Source: Phyllobacterium phragmitis (GTDB lineage: Bacteria > Pseudomonadota > Alphaproteobacteria > Rhizobiales > Rhizobiaceae). Taken from it: a stretch of 64,000 nucleotides of DNA. The position numbers were made by a program, and so were the translations under genes. The DNA lies in contig NZ_PVBR01000003.1 of the NCBI RefSeq assembly GCF_002980495.1, positions 327,008-391,007 of the forward strand, read 5' to 3'. The notes under the pieces were generated by a model. It ran no database searches. It saw only the letters and a program-made list of their open reading frames with translations, and was not told the DNA's origin. Positions 35,992-45,147 of this stretch are shown here, in pieces (positions within the stretch are counted from its first letter, which is position 1; every line of letters starts with the position of its first letter).

Positions 35992-36069
35992 TCCGGATTT
36001 ATTGGCATAGATGGTCCGGAAAGTCCATCCTATTGTGCTGCACCGCACAATTTCTGGAAAGGACAGCAG

Positions 36070-37293
36070 ATGAGCGAATGGGCACAACGAACCGAACTAG
36101 GGTCAAAATCGGGAACAGAACGGACGCCGGCGCGGGAAGAACCTGCCTGGAGCGCCGTATTATCGATGGCTCTCGGCGTATTCGGGCTTGTCACGGCGGA
36201 GTTCCTCCCCGCCAGCCTTTTGACGCCGATGGCGGCGGATCTCGGCATCAGCGAAGGTGCGGCAGGCCAGGCCGTGACGGCCACCGCGGCAGTCGCGCTG
36301 GTGACAAGCCTCCTGATCGTGGCGGCGACGCGACGCATCGACCGGCGGCTCGTGCTCCTCGCCTTCTCGGTCCTGCTGGTCGTTTCCAACCTGCTGGTTG
36401 CTTTCGCACCCGACCTGCCGGTCCTGCTGATTGGCCGTGTACTCCTCGGGGTCGCCATCGGCGGGTTCTGGACCATGTCGGCGGCGGTGATCATGCGGCT
36501 CGTGCCGAAGGCGCTCGTCCCAAGGGCGCTGTCGATCCTCTTCAGTGGTGTTTCCGCCGCGACGGTCCTTGCTGCCCCGGTCGGCAGCTATCTCGGCGAT
36601 CTCGCCGGTTGGCGCAATGTCTTCCTGATCGCGGCTGCCCTGGGGCTTCTCACGCTCATCGTGCAGTTCGCCACGCTTCCATCGCTCGCATCCAGCGGCT
36701 CGGCCCGCATGCGCACGCTTGTCGATGTGCTGATGCGTCCAGGCGTCGGGCTCGGCATGATCGCCATCGCGCTGGTCTTCACCGGACATTTCGCTCTTTT
36801 CACCTATATCCGTCCGTTCCTTGAGACCGTGACGGGGGTCGGCATCAATGCCGTCTCCGGAATTCTGCTCGGCTTCGGCATCGCCAATTTCCTCGGCACC
36901 TATCTCGGCGGACTGATGCTCGAGCGCAACATGCGGCTGACCTTAATGGGTATGCCGCTGATGATGGGCATTCTCGGGCTTGGTCTTGCCAGTGCGGGCA
37001 GCGCACCCCTGGCCGACGCCGCTATGATCACCCTTTGGGGGCTCGCCTTCGGCGCTGTGCCGGTGGCCTGGTCGACCTGGATAACCCGCACCATCCCCGA
37101 CGAGGCGGAAACCGGGGGCGGCCTCTTCGTTGCGGCGGTGCAGCTCGCCATCGCCATGGGAGCAGCGATGGGCGGCGCCATCTTCGAGGTGAGCGGTGCT
37201 GCGGGCGTCTTCACGGCGGGCGGCGCTATTCTCCTCGCGGCGACGCTGATGATCGGACTGGGCGTGCGGGCCCGAACCGCCGCGACCGCATAA
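36070..37293 (+). CDS. MFS transporter, DHA1-type exporter
   Basis: Membrane exporter of 407 residues with twelve helices. The opening AVLSMALGVFGLVTAEFLPASLLTPMAADLGISEGAAGQAVTATAAVA and motif A-like ATRRIDRR, then LLIGRVLLGVAIGGFWTMSAAVIMRLVP, resemble purine ribonucleoside and sugar efflux pumps (NepI/SotB group). Substrate is not predictable. A much longer open frame starts inside the AraC gene on the opposite strand and is not real; the ATG at 36070 fits the family. The gene is divergent from AraC and ends before a strong terminator. Confidence 0.88.
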   Translation: MSEWAQRTELGSKSGTERTPAREEPAWSAVLSMALGVFGLVTAEFLPASLLTPMAADLGISEGAAGQAVTATAAVALVTSLLIVAATRRIDRRLVLLAFSVLLVVSNLLVAFAPDLPVLLIGRVLLGVAIGGFWTMSAAVIMRLVPKALVPRALSILFSGVSAATVLAAPVGSYLGDLAGWRNVFLIAAALGLLTLIVQFATLPSLASSGSARMRTLVDVLMRPGVGLGMIAIALVFTGHFALFTYIRPFLETVTGVGINAVSGILLGFGIANFLGTYLGGLMLERNMRLTLMGMPLMMGILGLGLASAGSAPLADAAMITLWGLAFGAVPVAWSTWITRTIPDEAETGGGLFVAAVQLAIAMGAAMGGAIFEVSGAAGVFTAGGAILLAATLMIGLGVRARTAATA

Positions 37294-37332
37294 CCGGACG
37301 GCGGCGCCCTCTCAAATGGTTTGCCTGATAAT

Positions 37333-37362
37333 GAAAAGCACCCCTCGCCGGGTGCTTTTCTG
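37333..37362 (+). terminator. rho-independent terminator after MFS gene
   Basis: Eleven-base stem GAAAAGCACCC (37333-37343) and GGGTGCTTTTC (37350-37360) around CTCGCC, followed by TGTTTC. The A and T runs on both sides make it usable in either direction. Confidence 0.85.
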
Positions 37363-37527
37363 TTTCGCTTCTTGATGCCCCGGTTGATGACGATCAGATC
37401 TTGCTTCGGGTTGGCGGCATCTCCGTCTGATCGGCCAAGGCTAATTTTCACCGTTGGACTGCTTGCAATGCAGGAGCAGTTATTGTATTCATAAACTGAT
37501 TGCAAAATGCATACAGAAAGGGAGGAC

Positions 37528-37923
37528 ATGATGGCCGACCCCATAGTCGTCGCCCGCAGGAGCTATCGGGCATATGCCGACAACGACCGCGCAGCCATCG
37601 AGGCAGTGATCGGCGATGACTTCTATTTTACCAGTCCGCTCGACAATCGCATCGACCGGCGGACCTATTTCGAACGCTGCTGGCCCAATAGCGAAATGAT
37701 TTCGGACTTCCGGTTCATCCGTCTTGTGCAGCACGAGGACCAGGTTTTCGTGACTTACGAAGGGAAGACAAACGCGGGCCGACGCTTCCGCAATACCGAA
37801 ATCCTGACCGTGCGTGACGGCAAGATCATCGAGGCGGAGGTCTATTTCGGCTGGTCCATTCCGCATGAAGCGCAAGTTGGCGGCTTCATTGACCCATCGA
37901 AGCCTGGAGAATCTGTCTCCTAA
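37528..37923 (+). CDS. SnoaL/NTF2-like protein
   Basis: Cytosolic protein of 131 residues with the NTF2-like cone fold. Key pattern: VARRSYRAYADNDRAAIEAVIGDDFYFTSPLDNRIDRRTYFERCWP, then FVTYEGKTNAGRRFRNTEILTVRDGKIIEAEVYFGW. Members are small isomerases, hydrolases or binding proteins; none can be assigned here. GGGAGGAC lies upstream of the ATG at 37528 (a second ATG follows directly). It is isolated on the + strand. Confidence 0.8.
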   Translation: MMADPIVVARRSYRAYADNDRAAIEAVIGDDFYFTSPLDNRIDRRTYFERCWPNSEMISDFRFIRLVQHEDQVFVTYEGKTNAGRRFRNTEILTVRDGKIIEAEVYFGWSIPHEAQVGGFIDPSKPGESVS

Positions 37924-38012
37924 AGACGGCCTTTGACAAATGAACCGCTTGGTCCTGCCAACGGCTATGGGCGTAGCCGTCCAGATTCATGCGTTGGCGA
38001 GCTAGGTCCTGG

Positions 38013-38293
38013 TTATTGTCGCTCGATCCCGGGGAAGCTGCCAATCTCTTCAGCCAGGAAATTGACCATGAGCCGGACCCGCGCGCTCCGGAATGCTCAG
38101 CGGCACTGATGTCGGCGAATAGTCGGGCAGAACCACCTCGAGCCGACCTTTGCCACGAGATCGTCGATATAAGCCATTGATAAGCGGGGGCTATGCCGCG
38201 TCCGGTGACAAGGGCTTCACGCACGGCGAGCCCATGGTCGACCCGAAGACGTCCGCCAAAGGGCACCGTATAGCGTACCAAGATATCCGTCAT
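38013..38293 (-). pseudogene. LysR family regulator, frameshifted C-terminal remnant
   Basis: Homology to the C-terminal LysR effector domain is spread over three frames. VDHGLAVREALVTGRGIAPAYQWL in the first frame is followed by DDLVAKGRLEVVLPDYSPTSVPLSIPERA and then VRLMVNFLAEEIGSFPGIERQ, each joined by a one-base change. The homologous frame stops at 38013. The DNA-binding N-terminal half is absent. The gene is dead. Confidence 0.75.
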
Positions 38294-38309
38294 CGCGCTG
38301 GCTCAAAAC

Positions 38310-39536
38310 TCAGACAATGCCGATCAGCACTCCGCCAGCCGCCGCGACGATGACAACGATCCATGGCGGAAACTTCCAGGCCATGAGCAAGACAAAGCAG
38401 GTGATCGCCAGCGCGAATTCGTAAGGGCCGACGATGGCGCTGGTCCAGACCGGATTATAAAGGGCAGCACCGAGAATACCGACGACGGCTGCATTGGCGC
38501 CGCGCATAAGAGCCTGGGCGCCCGCTCGTGCACGAAATTCGTCCCAGAACGGAATGATCCCTATCAGCAGCAGGAAGCCGGGCAGGAACACCGCGACAAG
38601 CGCAATGGCGGCGCCCAACAGGCCGTTGGGCTCGGGTTGAAGCACCGTGCCGAGATAGGCGGCGAAGGTGAACAGCGGCCCGGGCACGGCCTGGGCTGCG
38701 CCATAACCGGCCAGGAACTGGTTTGCCGATACCCAGCCGGGCCGCACGACCTCCGTCTCGAGGAGCGGCAACACGACATGGCCGCCGCCAAACACCAGCG
38801 ATCCGGCACGATAGAAGGAATCGAAGACCGCCAGACCCTGCGAGGACGTGACCGCGGCGAAAATCGGCAGGCCTATCAACATGAAGCAAAACGCGACGAG
38901 CGCCATGGCGCCCACGGCGCGCGAGACGGGAAAGCGCATGTGTCCGGTAATTGCTTCGCATGAGGTTCGGCATAACCAGAGCCCGGCGAGGCCGCCGGCT
39001 GCGATGGCCGCGACCTGCCCGATCGATCCGGCGACGAGAACCACGATGAGCAGGGCAGCCAAGGCGATACTGGCGCGCTCCCTGTCGGGGCAGAGGTTTT
39101 TCGCCATGCCCCAGACCGCCTGGGCGACGATGGCGACTGCGACGACCTTGAGGCCGTGGATGATGCCCGAGCCGATCGATCCGCCGAACAAGGCCGCGCC
39201 AAGGGCAAACAGCACGAGCAGGATCGCCGACGGCAAGGTGAAGGCGATCCAGGCAGCAGCGGCACCCAGCGGGCCGCCGCGCAGGAGCCCCAGCGCAAAG
39301 CCGACCTGGCTCGATGCCGGACCGGGCAGAAACTGGCACAGCGCGACGAGATCGGCATAGCCCTTCTCGTCTATCCAGCGCCGGCGAACCACGAGTTCAT
39401 CGCGGAAATAGCCCAGATGGGCAATCGGGCCGCCGAAAGACGTCAGCCCCAGTTTCAAAAACACGGCAAAGACTTCAGCCGCAGTTCCCTTTCGGCCACC
39501 CAGATCTCCGGCAGTCGTCATTTCTACGTCATTCAT
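38310..39536 (-). CDS. chrA: chromate transporter (ChrA family)
   Basis: Membrane protein of 408 residues with two homologous halves, the long-chain CHR family. Motifs in the first half: LTSFGGPIAHLGYFRDELVVRRRWIDE and CQFLPGPASSQVGFALG; in the second half: GSLVFGGGHVVLPLLETEVVRPGWV and YGAAQAVPGPLFTFAAYLG. It would expel chromate from the cytosol. No chrB regulator is nearby; sulphate or other oxyanion transport is an alternative. Full length. Confidence 0.9.
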   Translation of the reverse strand: MNDVEMTTAGDLGGRKGTAAEVFAVFLKLGLTSFGGPIAHLGYFRDELVVRRRWIDEKGYADLVALCQFLPGPASSQVGFALGLLRGGPLGAAAAWIAFTLPSAILLVLFALGAALFGGSIGSGIIHGLKVVAVAIVAQAVWGMAKNLCPDRERASIALAALLIVVLVAGSIGQVAAIAAGGLAGLWLCRTSCEAITGHMRFPVSRAVGAMALVAFCFMLIGLPIFAAVTSSQGLAVFDSFYRAGSLVFGGGHVVLPLLETEVVRPGWVSANQFLAGYGAAQAVPGPLFTFAAYLGTVLQPEPNGLLGAAIALVAVFLPGFLLLIGIIPFWDEFRARAGAQALMRGANAAVVGILGAALYNPVWTSAIVGPYEFALAITCFVLLMAWKFPPWIVVIVAAAGGVLIGIV

Positions 39537-39621
39537 GTCTTCGTCGCCCCTTCACGGAAGCGTATCGAACAAATTGTCGAGCGCCAAGGGCGTCGTGGGT
39601 CAACAGATCGGTTCAGCGCCT

Positions 39622-40908
39622 TTACATCACCCAATCCGGCAAAAAGAGAACGATCTGCGGAAACAGGATCATCAGGCAGACCAACAACAAAACCGCAGCG
39701 GCGAGCGGTAACATCTCAAGCGCGTAATCCTTGTATGAGCAGCGGAGGATCCCGCAAACGGTGAACATCGAAACGCCCACCGGTGGCGTCATCCCGCCAA
39801 AGGTCACGAGCGTCATCATGACGAGCCCGAAATGCACGGGATCTATGCCTGCAGCGGTTATGACCGGAACGAGGATAGGGGTCAAAAGCATCACGAGCAC
39901 GGTCGCCTCGATCAGCATACCCAGCACCAGAAGAAACCCGCAGATCACGAACAGCAGAACTGTCGGATTGGTAATTGCGGTGAGGGAAAACTCGGCAATC
40001 GATTGCGGCACACGCTCAAAGGTGATGACGTAGCCGAAAACACCAGAGAGCAGGATGATCAGCATGATCATTCCGATATCGCGCACGCTACGCACAAGCG
40101 CGTCGATCAATGCCGGGATCGTCAATTCTCTATAAACGAGGAAGCCAATGAACAGGGCATAGGCCACCGCGAATGCCCCCGCTTCGGATGGCGTAAAATA
40201 GCCGAAGCGAATTCCGATCAGCAGCCACACTGGAAACAATACCGCCCAGAAGCTACGCTTGAAATCCACCCAGACTTCGCGAAGCGTCGGTGGGCGCTTG
40301 TTTTCAGGCTGATAGTTGCGACGCACGGAAATGCCCCAGGTAGTCGCCATCAGAACAACAGTCAGGAGAACGCCCGGTACGATGCCCGCGATAAAAAGCC
40401 GGCCAATCGAGACTTCTCCGAGATAGCCGTAAAGGATAAGGCCGAGGCTTGGCGGCAAGGTCGCTGTGATAAGGCCCCCTATCGACAGCAAGGCCGCCGT
40501 GAAGCCGCGGCTGTAGCCTTTCTGAACCATGGGCTCGCCTAGAATTCGCGACTGCATGGCCGCATCCGCCACGGCCGATCCGGAGACGCCGCCCATGAGG
40601 GCGCTGAGGATGAGCGTGGATTGAGCAAGACCACCGCGCATCCATCCCGCTATCGTCGTCGCCAGCCCCACCAGTCTTGGGGTAATGCCCGAACTGTTCA
40701 TCAGATTGCCCAAAAGAATGAACAGCGGCACTGCCAAGAGCGGAAACGACTGGCTGGCGGCCACGATGCGTTGCACAGCCGTGCTATCCGGCAGGAAAAC
40801 CGACGGCAGCAGGAAATAAGCCGAGCCTGCTATACCGATGGCAAAGGCCACGGGCATGCCGAGAGCGATGAGCGCGAGCGCGCCGACCAGGATCATCGTC
40901 GAAATCAC
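39622..40908 (-). CDS. TRAP transporter large permease (DctM-like)
   Basis: Large membrane subunit of a tripartite ATP-independent transporter, 428 residues with about twelve helices. Typical DctM segments are SFPLLAVPLFILLGNLMNSSGIT and GGVSGSAVADAAMQSRILGEPMVQKGYSRGFTAALLSIGGLITATLPPS. Its start overlaps the stop of the small permease (ATGA). Works with DctQ and DctP in sodium-driven uptake of carboxylate or acyl-sugar ligands. It is the last gene of the five-gene operon. Confidence 0.93.
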   Translation of the reverse strand: MISTMILVGALALIALGMPVAFAIGIAGSAYFLLPSVFLPDSTAVQRIVAASQSFPLLAVPLFILLGNLMNSSGITPRLVGLATTIAGWMRGGLAQSTLILSALMGGVSGSAVADAAMQSRILGEPMVQKGYSRGFTAALLSIGGLITATLPPSLGLILYGYLGEVSIGRLFIAGIVPGVLLTVVLMATTWGISVRRNYQPENKRPPTLREVWVDFKRSFWAVLFPVWLLIGIRFGYFTPSEAGAFAVAYALFIGFLVYRELTIPALIDALVRSVRDIGMIMLIILLSGVFGYVITFERVPQSIAEFSLTAITNPTVLLFVICGFLLVLGMLIEATVLVMLLTPILVPVITAAGIDPVHFGLVMMTLVTFGGMTPPVGVSMFTVCGILRCSYKDYALEMLPLAAAVLLLVCLMILFPQIVLFLPDWVM

Positions 40909-41399
40909 AGGGGATACTCCTCGGCATCGGTGTCAGGTTCGAAAACCCTGCCCCAGCCCTTCGCGGCAATCCGCCGAAGCGTCGATATGGTCATCAGAAC
41001 GGCACCTACAGGCAAAGCCAATGTGACGACGCCGTAGCTGAGGCCGGATGCTCCCAGTTCGCGGGACCAATTTCCCGCAGCCAGTTGGAAGCCGTGCCAG
41101 GCAATCCAGATCAGGAACACAAGGACCAGGATCTCCAAAAACGCAGACAGAATTTTTTGAACCCCGTGGGGGGCCATTTCTATCAATGCCGCTACCCGGA
41201 TGTGCTCGCCCAGACGCATGCACAGATCGGCGCCGAACATACACGTCCAGAGAAGGAACAACTGTGCAAATTGGGGTGCCGACGTCACCGGAGCCCCGAG
41301 AGTGCGGCCTATGGCAGCAATCAGCACCGCCGACACCGTTGCCGTCAACAAGATAAGCGCGAGCACGAGCTCCACTCTGTCATAGATGCGCCACAGCAT
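40905..41399 (-). CDS. TRAP transporter small permease (DctQ-like)
   Basis: Small membrane subunit of 164 residues with four helices. The FLLWTCMFGADLCMRLGEHIRVAAL segment near residues 46-70 and the W-x-GF-x-L region IAWHGFQLAAGNW are DctQ marks. Coupled to the large permease by a four-base overlap and about 100 bases after DctP. Confidence 0.88.
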   Translation of the reverse strand: MLWRIYDRVELVLALILLTATVSAVLIAAIGRTLGAPVTSAPQFAQLFLLWTCMFGADLCMRLGEHIRVAALIEMAPHGVQKILSAFLEILVLVFLIWIAWHGFQLAAGNWSRELGASGLSYGVVTLALPVGAVLMTISTLRRIAAKGWGRVFEPDTDAEEYPL

Positions 41400-41497
41400 C
41401 GCTATCCCTTTCTTCGCGGGAGCAAATCCCCGAACTGACGGATGTCGGCGCGAGTTGTCCCCGCGCCAACTATTGCCGGTGTCGGCGTCCGATGGCG

Positions 41498-42478
41498 TTA
41501 TTGCGCCTTGGGCAGGTAGGGTTTGAGAGCTTCGCGGGCCTCGACCAGTCCCACTTCTTCATAAACCTTTGCCGTCGCTTCACGGAACGGCGCCAGGTCC
41601 ACCTTGTTGAAAGCAACCCCTGCCTTCTCCATCATGGACTGCACCTCGGTCAATTTTTCGGCCGTCATCCGCGTGGCTTCATCGCCAGCCGCCTTCAACT
41701 CTTCGTCTATGATGGTCCGAATGTCCTCCGGCAGCGACTTCCACCACTGCTCGGACGTCGCCAGACCGGTGAAAAGCTGGATATGGTTGGTGAGCGCGAC
41801 ATTGGTGGTGACTTCCTGCAGCTTGATGCCGGCCGCACCGGTCAGCTGTGCCTCAGCGCCGTCTATCGCACCAAGCTGAAGGGCTGAATATACTTCCGAC
41901 CACGCCATTGGCGCTGGTGTTGCGCCCATGGCGGAGACGGTGGCGATCCAGCTGGGAGCGTCGATCGTGCGAATGCGCACTCCGCTGAGATCGGCAGGCT
42001 TCTCGATCAGCTTCTTCGTGAACATCTGTCGGGTGCCCTGGAACCAGTTGTAGTTCAGCAGGCGCAAGCCGGCATCGGCGGCAAGGCTCTCGACCCATTC
42101 GTCATAAACCGGCGATTCCGTAATGGCTGCATATTGTGTGTAGTCATCAACCAGATAGGGCGCGGCAAGAATGCCGAGTTCCTGCTTGAACGGAGCGAGG
42201 CGTCCGGCATCGACCAGCACCGCGATAGGCGCGCCGCCGCGAATTTGCTCAAGCACGTCATTGTCTTCTCCAAGCTGGGAGCTCGGATAGATCGTCACAT
42301 CGATACGGCCCGCCGAGCGTTCCTCGATGCGCTTTTCGGCCCCTTGCATGGCGATCACCAATGGATCGGTAACCGGCTGCGACGTCGATAGATTGAACTG
42401 GTATTCCTGGGCGACGGCAGCGCCGCCCAACAGTGAAAGCGCAGCTGCGAGCGCGGTAATGCGTGTGGCGTGGATCAT
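41498..42478 (-). CDS. TRAP transporter substrate-binding protein (DctP-like)
   Basis: Periplasmic binding protein of 326 residues. Signal peptide to about residue 23, then EYQFNLSTSQPVTDPLVIAMQGAEKRIEERSAGRIDVTIYPSSQLGEDNDVLEQIRGG, the DctP opening. The conserved ligand arginine lies in GVRIRTIDAPSWI and the WSEVYSALQLGAIDGAEAQ segment is typical. The ATG at 42478 has GGGAGG upstream and shares one base with the stop of the epimerase gene. Ligand unknown; the epimerase neighbour hints at an acylated amino sugar or sugar acid. Confidence 0.92.
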   Translation of the reverse strand: MIHATRITALAAALSLLGGAAVAQEYQFNLSTSQPVTDPLVIAMQGAEKRIEERSAGRIDVTIYPSSQLGEDNDVLEQIRGGAPIAVLVDAGRLAPFKQELGILAAPYLVDDYTQYAAITESPVYDEWVESLAADAGLRLLNYNWFQGTRQMFTKKLIEKPADLSGVRIRTIDAPSWIATVSAMGATPAPMAWSEVYSALQLGAIDGAEAQLTGAAGIKLQEVTTNVALTNHIQLFTGLATSEQWWKSLPEDIRTIIDEELKAAGDEATRMTAEKLTEVQSMMEKAGVAFNKVDLAPFREATAKVYEEVGLVEAREALKPYLPKAQ

Positions 42479-43692
42479 CAGTCGGTTCCTCCCTGTGGTG
42501 ATGATGATGGTGAAATGCGTAGTTTCGGCTGTATATGCCAGAGCCCTGTCCGTGCCCCTTCGGTAACGAACAGCGCGACGTGATAGATCAATCGGCTTAG
42601 CGCGTCGGGCCAGATCACGCCGCCGCGGCCGTCCAGTTGATTGACCCATCGGGTCCGATCGCAAGCAAAGAACCGGCTGAAGATCAGCCTCTCCCATTTC
42701 CTTGCTCTTGCCGCGGCGCGAGCGTCTCCCCTCAGGTGAAGCATACAGGCAAGTTTGCCGGCCTCCGTCAGCGGCCAGAGAAGATGGGTATCTTCAATGA
42801 TGCTGCCATCTGCGGCCAATGCATCGAAAGGTGCGCCGTCGAGCGGGTCGCCCGTGCGGCGAATGCCGTAGGTATCGGCAAACACGGTCATCCGGTCAGC
42901 CAGGGGTCGGACATGGTCATCGCCGCTCAGATCGGCGTAGCGATGCAGCAGCCACGCCCATTCATATTGGTGTCCCGGCTCACGCCTTAGCCCCTCGGCC
43001 CCTTCAAGAGGTGACAGATCGTGGCTCACGAGTTCTCGAACGGAGCCGGTCGATCGGTCGATGAAATAGTCTTGCAACAATGAGACGTACCGTGTCGCGC
43101 GTTCGAGCCATACGACCTCGCGGGTCAACTCGTAGGCCTGCAGGACCGCCTCAAGCATATGCATTTGAGGATTTTGGGCCCGCCGGTCACCGGCCTGCGC
43201 ACCCTTGAGAGCCATCTGGTCGTCTTCGTAGAGCGCGCCCGTCGCAGGCTCCGTCAAGCTTTCGATGAAGCGCCATAGTTCTTCAATCCGCCCCTCGGCC
43301 ACAGCCTGAGGGTCGGCCTTTCGCAACGTCACCAGAGCGAGAAGCACAAAGGATTGGTCGTAGGTGCGCCGCACCCGACTTGCGCTGCCCTCCCGGGGGC
43401 TGCCGTCGGGATCAACGGCATAGCGATAGCCGCCCTCCGGATGGCGAAGATGCGTATCCATGAAAGCATGAATTTTACGGGCAGAGTCGAGAAGGGTGGA
43501 ATTGCCGGTGGCCAGGCACAAGTGGGCCAGAGAAAATACGGTCCGCGCATGCACCAGTGTCGTTTTCGGCTCGCCGAAGACCGGCCTTCCCTCGCCATCG
43601 AGGCGCTCCACCAACCCGCCCCTCTTGTGATCGGCGGCCATGGCGATCCAGCGGGGCACGATGTCTGTCGCAAACGCAGTCGCTGAGGTCAC
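42478..43692 (-). CDS. AGE family epimerase/isomerase
   Basis: Cytosolic (alpha/alpha)6 barrel enzyme of 404 residues in the N-acylglucosamine 2-epimerase family. The family pattern includes KTTLVHARTVFSLAHLCLATGN, GGYRYAVDPDGSP, QMHMLEAVLQAYELT with active-site H in the MHMLEA motif, and PGHQYEWAWLLHRYA. Members interconvert mannose/fructose/glucose or GlcNAc/ManNAc derivatives. Being locked between a GntR gene and TRAP genes with overlapping codons on both sides, it probably acts on the sugar imported by the TRAP system. Confidence 0.87.
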   Translation of the reverse strand: MTSATAFATDIVPRWIAMAADHKRGGLVERLDGEGRPVFGEPKTTLVHARTVFSLAHLCLATGNSTLLDSARKIHAFMDTHLRHPEGGYRYAVDPDGSPREGSASRVRRTYDQSFVLLALVTLRKADPQAVAEGRIEELWRFIESLTEPATGALYEDDQMALKGAQAGDRRAQNPQMHMLEAVLQAYELTREVVWLERATRYVSLLQDYFIDRSTGSVRELVSHDLSPLEGAEGLRREPGHQYEWAWLLHRYADLSGDDHVRPLADRMTVFADTYGIRRTGDPLDGAPFDALAADGSIIEDTHLLWPLTEAGKLACMLHLRGDARAAARARKWERLIFSRFFACDRTRWVNQLDGRGGVIWPDALSRLIYHVALFVTEGARTGLWHIQPKLRISPSSSPQGGTD

Positions 43693-44417
43693 GTCACGGG
43701 CCCTCCGCGCGGCTCGAAGAAATCGGGAAGAGCCGCCGCCATAACGGGCAGATCGTCGAGAATCTGACGCAAATGCCCCCGCATGGCCGCTTCGGCGGCA
43801 TCAGGATCGCGCTCGCGGATCGCCGAAACCACGTCGGCATGTTGCGTGATGAGCCGATCACGCGGAAAGTGTCGTGCATTGAGATATCGCATGCGATCCA
43901 TCTGCGTCTTCAATGGTTGAAGGATTTCCCAACCAGACCCCTGCCCGGCCGCCTCGGCGAGGCGGCGATGGAACTGCTCATCAAGTATCAGGAAACCTTG
44001 GGGATCCGGCCCTTCCGCCACGAGCCTTTGCGCGTCAAGAAGACGCTCCAGATCGAGGATCAATTCATCGCTCGGCTGCACTGCGACCAGCCGGACAATG
44101 TCTGCTTCGACCGCTTCTCGAACAAAGCGTGCCGAGGTGACTGCGCTAATGCGAATACGGCTGACATAGGTCCCCCGTTGCGGTCTGATTTCGAGCAGCG
44201 ATTCCTCGGCCAGTTTGATGAACGCCTCGCGCACAGGCTGTCTGCTGACGCCGAAGACGTTGGCCACATCAATCTCGGAAAGGCGCGCACCCGGCAGCAA
44301 TTCGCCCCGAAGTATCCATTCGCGGATCGCGCGCCACAGCTGCGGACCAACCGCCTTTTCCAGAAAGACGTGCGGAGGCACAGGAAATGTAGTCGCAGTG
44401 CGCACATTCATTGACAT
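43689..44417 (-). CDS. GntR family regulator, FadR/FCD subfamily
   Basis: Regulator of 242 residues. The winged-helix part reads LWRAIREWILRGELLPGARLSEIDVANVFGVSRQPVREAFIKLAEESLLEIRPQRGTYVSRI; the C-terminal FCD domain has the metal-binding histidine pattern FHRRLAEAAG and TQHADVVSAIRERD with MRGHL. GAGGGGAGGAC lies before the ATG at 44417. It is the first gene of the leftward AGE/TRAP operon and overlaps the epimerase start, so it probably regulates its own operon in response to the sugar. Confidence 0.9.
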   Translation of the reverse strand: MSMNVRTATTFPVPPHVFLEKAVGPQLWRAIREWILRGELLPGARLSEIDVANVFGVSRQPVREAFIKLAEESLLEIRPQRGTYVSRIRISAVTSARFVREAVEADIVRLVAVQPSDELILDLERLLDAQRLVAEGPDPQGFLILDEQFHRRLAEAAGQGSGWEILQPLKTQMDRMRYLNARHFPRDRLITQHADVVSAIRERDPDAAEAAMRGHLRQILDDLPVMAAALPDFFEPRGGPVT

Positions 44418-44848
44418 GTCCTCCCCTCCTCCTTCCTGAACATGAAACACTACTACCATACTAGTCAACTCCCTGGGGCGGCTGGGAGTTAGCCAAGCAT
44501 CGCGGACTTTGATCCAGATCGAGGTCGCGATACCCCCTCTTGTGCCAGACACGCGATCCAGCAGCAGTCGAAATGCATCTGATCTCGACCGCCGAGCATC
44601 CATCAATGGGCTCTTGAGGTGCGACGGCCTATGAACCGGCTTTTGAGACGGAGGGCCGTGGATCACATCGATCTTGTCGGGCGCCCGCGTTTACCGAAGG
44701 CATGGCCGATGCGGCCCAGTTGAGGAATTGCCCAAGCGGCTACGCGAACTGCCGATCCGCATCGAGCACCTGCTGTGAAGAAGGCGCGCGGACCATGGGC
44801 AATCGGCCTCTCATCGCTGAGCAGTTGAACGACACAAATGGTGATGTC
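44418..44848. other. intergenic region between the GntR operon and a decayed gene
   Basis: About 430 bases. It must hold the leftward promoter of the GntR operon just beyond 44417. ACTACTACCATACTAGTC near 44451-44468 is a possible GntR-type site, but no clear palindrome could be assigned. Open frames on both strands (for example 44702-44929) show no family match apart from the start of the decayed gene at 44849. Confidence 0.35.
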
Positions 44849-45147
44849 ATGAGCAGTATTCTGATCATACTTTCCGCAGCCTATACCTGGACTCGCGCCG
44901 ATGGCAGCAAGCACGAGAGCGGTGTTTGAACCGAAGAATTCGTCGTTATGCACGAAAAGTTTGTCGGGGCGGGCTTCACCGTCGATGTCGCCGAACCCGG
45001 TGGAAAAACACCGACCTCGATCCCCACAGCATGAACCCCGATGTCGTCGGGCAGGAGCACGTCGACCACCCGTGGCTCGCACACGCGATAGGCATCGCCT
45101 CGACGATCGGCTATACGAGTTCAATCACCTCAACCGAAGGGCCGTAG
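44849..45147 (+). pseudogene. DJ-1/PfpI (type 1 glutamine amidotransferase-like) N-terminal remnant
   Basis: The frame opens MSSILIILSAAYTWTRADGSKHESGV and meets a TGA where the family has tryptophan. It continues TEEFVVMHEKFVGAGFTVDVAEPGGKTPT, and a second frame gives DPHSMNPDVVG. Together these match the N-terminal part of DJ-1/PfpI proteins (pattern EEFVVPHEKF...GFTVDVATPGGKTPTVDPHSLNP). The catalytic cysteine and the C-terminal half are absent. One stop and one frameshift make it a pseudogene. Confidence 0.7.

Noticed and set aside
34951..36069. Upstream extension of the MFS frame (780 codons in total)
   Set aside because: The extension is antisense to the AraC regulator; the ATG at 36070 gives a normal MFS length.
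37886..38012. Downstream part of a 135-codon frame over the LysR remnant
   Set aside because: The homologous LysR frame stops at 38013; this part is only open by chance.
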